Source: Anthocerotibacter panamensis C109
Lineage (GTDB): Bacteria > Cyanobacteriota > Cyanobacteriia > Gloeobacterales > Anthocerotibacteraceae
Assembly (NCBI RefSeq): GCF_018389385.1
Contig: NZ_CP062698.1
Coordinates: 4,062,667 to 4,126,666, forward strand
Length of the DNA: 64,000 nt
Direction: 5' to 3'
Under the pieces are notes generated by a model. The model worked only from the letters and a program-made list of their open reading frames with translations. It was not told the DNA's origin and did not search any database. Made by a program: the position numbers and the translations under genes. This document shows, piece after piece, positions 62,633-64,000 of the stretch (position 1 is its first letter; each line of letters starts with the position of its first letter).

Positions 62633-64000
62633 CTATTTCGGAAAATACTCCTCCATTACTTGGTCGTAAGCCCCTGCAACTAAATCCATTATGATGTCAC
62701 GTGCGGTGTCTCCACCACTGGGTGCCGGGGTGATTCTCATCGCGGTTAGTTGTCCATTGTCCTCGAACACAATCACCGGTCTGTTGGCATTTATCCCCCC
62801 ACTGTACTGAGCTTGGTAATCCACATCCTCCCCGATCAGATATCGCAACTCGGATATATATATCTCCACCTTTTTCGAGTCGTCCGTTTCCAAAATCGGT
62901 CCAGATTTAATGCCTGCTTTTTCCTTGCGTCCTTGCTCGGTTTCAGGCACTTCGTCCGTAAGCTTCACTATGCCTTGCCCCCGCCGACCATGATACTTAA
63001 TGGTTTCTCTCGCGACCAGAATACGAAACTTTACAGGCGTTTTTAAATCTTTTGTCATTTCACAGATATCCTTGACAAGCTCCACCAATTTGTTTACCGA
63101 ACCCCCGCCGACCGCTGTCTCCGCTATCGCTATCGTGATCTTTGTGTCTTGATTATGATCCTTGATATATTGCACTATAATATCCTTAAACTTTTCCTGT
63201 TGCACCCTCTTTTGCCGTCCTTCAAATTGTACTTCTTTAAGCTCTTTTTCAAGGTTCGTCCGCTTGTCTAGGTATTCTCCTACTTCTTGCTCGTTCGGTT
63301 TTGGAACTTTTATATTTTCACGTTCGATATTAGCTAGCTTTTCAATCAAATCAGCAATTATTGACCCGCCTCGCTCAAGGCTAAACACCGCTTTGGCACC
63401 TTTCGACGCCGCCACTAAACCCAGAATCGCTTTTCTTTCTTCTTCTATAAAACTACGGTGTATTGCACCCTGGTAAGAGGAATATTTCGAGTCGGTACCT
63501 CTTATGATTTCTACCGCCTTTTTTCTCTCTTTCTCATCGGGATTGAATAATTGATGATGCGTTTCTAACCGCTTCTTATTCATTGGATCGTCGATCTCAA
63601 AGGTTCCTATTTCTCCATGTCTGAATTTTGGTTCAGGCGGTTTGTCACCGGAGTTTACCAATGTATTGGCAATAGGCACATCTTTTGACAGTTCCTCCAA
63701 TTTTCCTTCATTGTTTCTGTTACTGATTACTTTTTGCTTCCATTTTATGTCTATTTCACTCGGTTCTTTCCGGTCATCTAGTATGATTAAATTATTGTAT
63801 AGCTTATAGAATAAGGGACATGCGTTGCCATAAAGTGGCGGCTTCGGTTGCACATCCTCCATATTTTCCCCCGTAAATCCTGTCACATCATTAAAGAATG
63901 TGCCCTCTTTTGCACCTTCTGGGCAGTTATATTCAGCTTTTTGATCGGGTGTCTTTACAATCTCTATCCACTTGCCTTTTATTTTCTTCCATATGGCTCG
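62633..64000 (-). CDS. AT-rich protein with phosphoribosyltransferase-like domain (5' end cut by window)
   Basis: The frame stays open without a stop from the window edge to TAG 62633, so at least 455 residues are present and the N terminus is missing. The C-terminal half has 'AVFSLERGGSIIADLIEKLA', then a Lys/Glu-rich coiled coil, then 'TKITIAIAETAVGGGSVNKL' and later 'RPVIVFEDNGQLTAMRI'. The second motif resembles the PRPP-binding site of phosphoribosyltransferases (acidic pair followed by a glycine-rich loop), here reading ETAVGGGS. The base composition is much more A+T-rich than the rest of the window, suggesting transfer. Neither the full gene nor its upstream partners are visible. PRTase-like domains are known in some bacterial conflict and stress systems; which applies is unknown. 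Confidence 0.7.
   Translation of the reverse strand, partial: RAIWKKIKGKWIEIVKTPDQKAEYNCPEGAKEGTFFNDVTGFTGENMEDVQPKPPLYGNACPLFYKLYNNLIILDDRKEPSEIDIKWKQKVISNRNNEGKLEELSKDVPIANTLVNSGDKPPEPKFRHGEIGTFEIDDPMNKKRLETHHQLFNPDEKERKKAVEIIRGTDSKYSSYQGAIHRSFIEEERKAILGLVAASKGAKAVFSLERGGSIIADLIEKLANIERENIKVPKPNEQEVGEYLDKRTNLEKELKEVQFEGRQKRVQQEKFKDIIVQYIKDHNQDTKITIAIAETAVGGGSVNKLVELVKDICEMTKDLKTPVKFRILVARETIKYHGRRGQGIVKLTDEVPETEQGRKEKAGIKSGPILETDDSKKVEIYISELRYLIGEDVDYQAQYSGGINANRPVIVFEDNGQLTAMRITPAPSGGDTARDIIMDLVAGAYDQVMEEYFPK

Noticed and set aside
1-64000. CRISPR arrays, rRNA genes or prophage modules
   Set aside because: I saw no regularly spaced repeats, no rRNA sequence and no phage structural or integrase genes in the window.

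Overview
The window comes from a cyanobacterium with a fairly GC-rich genome. The diagnostic genes are ndhM (a subunit specific to cyanobacterial/plastid NDH-1), a plant-type zeta-carotene desaturase (crtQ), a cyanobacterial acyl-lipid delta-12 desaturase (desA), guaB3, a NuiA-type nuclease inhibitor and a DUF1517 protein. CrtQ argues against Gloeobacter, which uses the bacterial CrtI route. Another deep-branching or GC-rich cyanobacterium fits, but I cannot name the species from this sequence.

Positions 1-8.3 kb hold the end of an ABC exporter, a Gfo/Idh/MocA oxidoreductase, a Uma2-type nuclease, and a BlaI-type repressor with an M56 membrane protease (a PetR/PetP-like pair) divergent from a TonB-dependent receptor. 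Next come a coiled-coil protein and a small IS200/IS605-type remnant sitting exactly on that gene's stop codon. Positions 8.3-26.2 kb are mostly housekeeping: lipA, tRNA-Leu(CAG), guaB3, ndhM, the cell-wall set rsmH-ftsL-ftsI, a secreted protein with a PEP-CTERM-like tail, desA, crtQ, an rRNA methyltransferase operon, a CNNM/CorC protein and purF. A second IS605-type remnant carrying a stub of tnpB follows.

Positions 27.2-52.6 kb are one continuous minus-strand polysaccharide locus, with many stop/start overlaps of a few bases. It encodes wza and wzc export/copolymerase genes at its upstream end, a Wzt-like ABC ATPase, an FkbM methyltransferase, a sugar oxidoreductase, two epimerases, twelve glycosyltransferases, three left-handed beta-helix acyltransferases and a Wzy-like polymerase. 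No Wzx flippase and no Wzm permease are present in the window. One gene (GT61) is clearly AT-rich, and a gutted Rpn-family nuclease lies in the middle.

Positions 53-62.1 kb carry trxA, ureE-ureC, a 48-codon small gene with rpiA, a conserved protein paired with a proteasome-like Ntn hydrolase, an abutting convergent nuclease-inhibitor/nuclease pair (NuiA and an excalibur-NucA lipoprotein), and rsgA-plsY. Positions 62.2-64 kb hold a dyad-preceded small gene and the 3' part of an AT-rich gene with a phosphoribosyltransferase-like domain that runs off the window. This end looks like accessory DNA.

The observations I would follow first are the proteasome-like protein with Thr1/Asp17 spacing, the NuiA/excalibur-NucA pair, the AT-rich PRTase-like gene, the stop-codon-preserving IS605 insertion and the PetRP-like pair facing a TonB receptor.
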